Below the pieces are notes generated by a model, which saw only the letters and a program-made list of their open reading frames with translations, did no database searches and was not told where the DNA came from. The translations under genes were made by a program, and so were the position numbers. From Linepithema humile (lineage: Eukaryota; Arthropoda; Insecta; Hymenoptera; Formicidae), in assembly GCF_040581485.1 (NCBI RefSeq), contig NC_090134.1, forward strand, positions 7,502,001-7,566,000: 64,000 nt of DNA, given 5' to 3'. Each line of letters opens with the position of its first letter. The stretch's first letter is position 1. Below, piece by piece: positions 59,931 through 64,000 of the stretch.

Positions 59931-61426
59931 TCATAATACGGTGTCCAGAGTGTCGAGACTTCGTAACAATTGCTCGTCCTTGGAGCACCATTGCACCAGC
60001 TCTTCGATGGTCACCACACCGTCCTTATTCGCATCCATCAACTAAAAATATACATGAGACATTATTAATAACTAACAATTAATAATCAAAAATATAAGTT
60101 ATTAGAAAAATATTATATTAAAAAAATAAATCACCGTCGTCTATAAAATATTACTAAAAAAACACAATTACAAAATATAATAAATTATCATAATAATTAC
60201 CTTCAAAAAAAAGATAGAAAATTTTCGAATAATTAATAACTGTAGAACAAAAAATCTCAGATTAAATAAATGTCTGTCGATTACTTACAGCTACAATTTT
60301 ATTTTTTATTTATATATAAACACTTATTGCCCGACTGGAGATGACGTAACACTCACGTGGAAGATGCGGTCAACGTGTTCGCGAGCGGCCACATGTGGTT
60401 CGAGGATTTGCGGTTGCGTGTAGCGACCAAGCATCTCGTAGATGGAACCCACAACGTCCAGCATTTCCTCCTTGCTTATCAAACCATCGCCGTCCAGATC
60501 GTACAGTCCGAATACCCATTGCAGCTTCTCCTCCACCGATCCTCTCGACACTTTCGACAGTATAGTGAGGAATTCCTGTGAAAAGTTTGGAGTACAGTTT
60601 GGAACGGCGGGTTTCCTGAAGAACTTGGACACTATACTCAGGGAACTTCTATATGCTAAGTTTAGAGCCGAGTTTGGAATCGCGGGAACATTTCCGCGTT
60701 TCTCTAAAGCGTTTGTCTACGACGTCGCTCACCTCAAAGCTTATCTTGCCGGATGGTTTCCTCTTCATGGTGTTGAAGACATAGTGAGCGTACTGACTTG
60801 CGTCTATAACACGTGATGATCAGAGGGGATGATAATAGTTAAAAAAATATAAATTTTATCGCATAATACAAAATAAAATTCATCTAAAAAAAATATTCAC
60901 AAAATTTTCTAAAAATCTGTATAAATAATTATCATCTTTACCTTTTCTAACTTGACAATTGCAGAGTCTAGATTTTGTAAAAATCAAGAATCTTACGTAA
61001 ATTTAAATTTAAGAAAAAAAAAAAAAAAAAAAAAACAGTACCTGGACACTTTTAAAGATATAAATTTGGATAAAATTGTATCTTGCATTTTAATAAAATC
61101 TATCATCTAATTTAAAAATTAGAAATTCATAATTTAAAAGAACAAAAAACACTGGCATTTATCAATAATATTGTTTACTCAAACAATCGGGATCACCATT
61201 GCCATCGTTATCATCATCATCTCTTCATTACCTCCCTGCGGAAAGAACTGCGAGAAGATCTTTTTGAAGGCATCCTCGTCGACTAAGCCGCTTGGGCACT
61301 CCTGCTTGAAGCCCCGATAGATCAGCTGGATCTCCTTTCGGGAAAATCTCGTGGTGGCCGCGAGGGTGGCAAGCTCCTCCGGCTTGTGTCGGCCGCCAAG
61401 GGCGAGCGCGGCGCCCCCGGAGCTCC
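59931..61426 (-). CDS. KChIP-like EF-hand calcium sensor (5' end incomplete)
   Basis: Exons 61426-61232, 60803-60733, 60575-60357 and 60041-59931 give at least 197 residues in phase. The core starts TTRFSRKEIQLIYRGFKQEC, followed by FKKIFSQFFPQG and DASQYAHYVFNTM. EF-hand 3 is DLDGDGLISKEE and EF-hand 4 DANKDGVVTIEE, both canonical. EF-hand 2 (MKRKPSGKISFE) has lost most acidic ligands. The C-terminus is DEQLLRSLDTLDTVL. This matches Kv-channel-interacting proteins (Drosophila CG5890 type), neuronal sensors that modulate A-type potassium channels. Upstream of 61426 the frame meets a stop without a usable ATG, so the first exon lies further right or the assembly has an indel in the G run there. 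Confidence 0.85.
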
Positions 61427-64000
61427 CTAAAACGCCCCCGAGTCCTTCAAGCTCTCCTTCTGCAAGTTCGCAAGCCCTTCACTCCTAAGACTGCGTCGCG
61501 CCATCGAGATGCTCCCTCTCGCCCCTCCCTCGTTGTCGAACTATCGGGGGCTAGTCTTCGCTTATAGGCCATGGCCAGCCCCCAAATGTCCGTGACGACT
61601 GAGGGAGAGGTTTCCATTTATCTCTTCTGTTCTACTTGAAAGAAAAAGATGCAAGGGGGTTCTTCTTTTGATTTTTATTGCTCGAGGGAACCATCGAGGT
61701 GACCTTAGCACCCCTAAAGAAGGGGTGGGCGTACTCTATTCTAAAGGGGACCTACACAGTGCGCAGACTTGCAGGCGGAGAAGTCGTGAGAGGCGAGAGA
61801 CAACAGACAGGGGTGAAGAGAGATCGTGGAAGTGATTCGCACTACAGAAACTTGCTTGTTTTTTCATAATTAAGAATTGATAAACTACTGTTTGTTAAAA
61901 CAAAAAGTGCTAATATTATACAAAAATAATATGCTGATTTGAGAGAAAAATAGGTTTGTTAAAGGCAAATATTTTATAAAATAATATTCAGATTTGAGAG
62001 AAAAACAAGATAAAATAATGTTATACTTAATATTTTTAATTTGTAACTATATTGTTAACAAGCTCTATAGTGCAAATCATTGAAAGATTAAGAGATTGAA
62101 AGAGAAGATTGCGAGGATACATTCTTTGGATTCTGAGAGTGAAGAGAGTTCATAAATACGATTCTATAGTGCTGAGTGATGCTCCACAAAGGATTTAATC
62201 AAAAATACTTTTTGCAATAAAGTGCAATAATAAATTACAATACGTGTGTGCGTTTTTAATTTCTGTAAAATAATTTTTATAAAAGTAATTAAAATGACTT
62301 AATTTCTTCGCAAGTGAAAATGTACACTAAGTATAAAAAAGACGCGACTTTATTTTTAATTTTACTTTTTATAAAAACCTTCACCGAGATAATATTAATT
62401 ATCGAGTTGATTAACTACGGAAGTTAGACGTTACACTATCAGTTAATCAAACAATCATAGAGATTTACTACTGGAAAGTCTAATGTAATTTCTAGAAGAC
62501 TACAAAGTATTCGAGCAATCGTGAGATATTCTACAATAATATACAACGGAAAAGATCTAAAAATAGAAAGTAATCTTGAGAGATTCAAGTACAAAGAAGC
62601 AAAAAAAACAAGGGTTAAAGAGTCTGAAAGTTCATGTATTAAGAGGTCTACAAAGTTGAGGGGCTACAAAATTCTAAAATCTACAGTTCTAAAAATTTAA
62701 ATATTCGGTGGTTTAAAAATGTAAAAATGGGGTCGTTCGATAATCTGAGAAACCGAGAGGTTTAAAGCAGACTCTAGGGATGTATGTGAAAACTGCTGTC
62801 GTAAATTCGTCGTCCGCAGTTCACTGGCGATAATATGCCAAGAATCACTTTCTCTAAAGAACTGCGAAGTTTCGATTATCCCCTTTATGTACTGCAACCA
62901 TTAGCTCTGGTCCCGGGTATCCGGGGTTGCCATAGTAACGTTGCAGCTCCTACCCCGTGCTTCCTGACCACCCCTTCTTTTTGCGAAAGCTTCGTGAATA
63001 TTCGTGAAGTAACGCGACGGGATTTTATCCGTCTTATCTCCTCTATTGAAGACGAAATCTTCAAATCGTAATTTTGATTTACGAAATGATTGATTACACT
63101 AATTATAACTGCTTGACTATATCTTTCGTAAAAAAAAATAAAATTAAATATTTTATAGTTTTTTGATTAATTTGCTTTACACTATTGTTTATATATGTTA
63201 AATATTTATCCTATCATTTAAAAATTACAAAATATTATATTGCAAAAATATAAAGGGAAAGTTTAAGATCCTAAAATTCTAAGAAAAAGGAGATTAAGAA
63301 TTTAAAGAACTAATTACAATCCAAAGATGTAATTATCTACAAATCCTAAAATTCTAATATTATTATGCATCTATAGATAAGAATCTAATAATCTAAAAAG
63401 TCTAGATTCTAATATTATTAGCTATATCTATTAGTAAATAAAGTCTAAAATTTAGATATATAAAAGTTTTAGGCGTACAAATAATTGTAAACACACACAA
63501 AAGATAGCTAGTTAAAGAGATTAGAAGACTAGAAAATCCAAAATTCTCGAGAAAACTATAAGAATTCACAGATTCAAGAATTACTTGAAATTCTTATTGT
63601 AAAGAAAGAAGAGTTGAAGAATTAAATAATCCGGAGAATTTCAGTTTCAGAATCTCAAGATACGATATCATAGAGAGATAGCAAGGGGATGACAAACAAA
63701 TAGATGGCTTACCAAACTTCGGAAGCCGATTATTTAAACACCAAGAAATCCCAGAATCGATAACTGCAAGATTCGAAATGTTAGAGAAAAAGATATTCGA
63801 GAATATCACCCGAGGGTGCATCCGAAGACTCGGACCAAGTCGAAAGACCTTTGACATATTAGCAGTCCTGGTGCGACAAGGGTTGAACTCAAGCCTTTAC
63901 AAAAACTACCATTCATAGAGCATGATATCGTTAGGCACAAGGAAAATCTTGTATGGACAAAACAGATAAATAAACAAACAGACAGACAGATAGACCAAGC
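61427..64000. other. Right end of window, no coding gene seen
   Basis: 61430-61860 is locally GC- and CpG-rich, possibly the KChIP promoter and leader (an ATG at 61509 on the minus strand opens MARRSLRSEGLANLQKESLK, but out of frame with the next exon by one base). From 61.9 kb on the DNA is very AT-rich with AATCTAAAA-like repetitiveness, apart from a GC-rich island at 62905-63030 holding an X-box. Confidence 0.45.
62926..62939. promoter_or_regulatory. X-box (RFX-binding) motif
   Basis: GTTGCCATAGTAAC fits the X-box consensus GTNRCC-AT-RGYAAC-type palindrome at every informative position. RFX factors use such sites to drive genes of ciliated sensory neurons in Drosophila and nematodes. It lies in a short GC-rich island in otherwise AT-rich DNA; the target gene may be outside this window. 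Confidence 0.55.

Noticed and set aside
61678..61869. Plus-strand 63-codon frame
   Set aside because: Low similarity to anything recognisable, no splice or leader context, located in the presumed 5' region of the KChIP gene.
63840..63900. GGGTTGAACTCAAGCC as a possible tRNA 3' half
   Set aside because: No matching acceptor, D or anticodon arms could be found upstream.

Overview
This window looks like AT-rich insect nuclear DNA. Genes are split by many short GT-AG introns (about 70-400 nt), exons are small, intergenic DNA is AT-rich, and short inverted-repeat elements are scattered through it. The gene set (snake-clade trypsins with signal peptides, a CG5890-type KChIP, a ZDHHC16-type enzyme) fits an insect. 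I suspect a hymenopteran such as an ant, but nothing read here proves the order. Gene models were built by hand from splice sites and checked for phase; most close exactly on a multiple of three.

Layout. 1.4-6.3 kb: two sideroflexin genes, tail to tail. 6.8-11.4 kb: a tandem array of six units of about 0.65-0.85 kb, each with a tiny hydrophobic ORF followed by a conserved splice donor. 12-17 kb: housekeeping genes ING3 (-), CDC26 (+) and TFIIH p34/GTF2H3 (-). 17.9-18.2 kb: two hairpin elements side by side. 18.5-24.0 kb: a complete but very divergent SMC1-type cohesin ATPase (20 exons). 24.7-31.4 kb: a 1,481-residue uncharacterised protein (-). 33.3-40.7 kb: two tandem flavin amine (polyamine) oxidases; the first carries, antisense inside its intron 2, a 354-residue protein with a death-domain-like and a TIR-like region. 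41.9-54.8 kb: four tandem snake-clade serine proteases, with a near-perfect 511-bp foldback element in an intron of the last. 55.2-57.3 kb: ZDHHC16 (-). 59.3-61.4 kb: a KChIP-like calcium sensor (-) plus exon-like sequence beyond it. 61.4-64 kb: no gene seen, but a perfect X-box (RFX) motif.

Themes. Local duplication shaped much of the window: sideroflexins, small-peptide units, oxidases, proteases, and a decayed copy of the last ZDHHC16 exon downstream of the first protease. That decayed copy shows that a block containing protease and ZDHHC16 tail was duplicated. The strongest candidates for something undescribed are the small-peptide array, the nested death-domain/TIR-like gene, the divergent SMC1 paralogue and the foldback element, which carries a hammerhead-ribozyme-like core in each arm.
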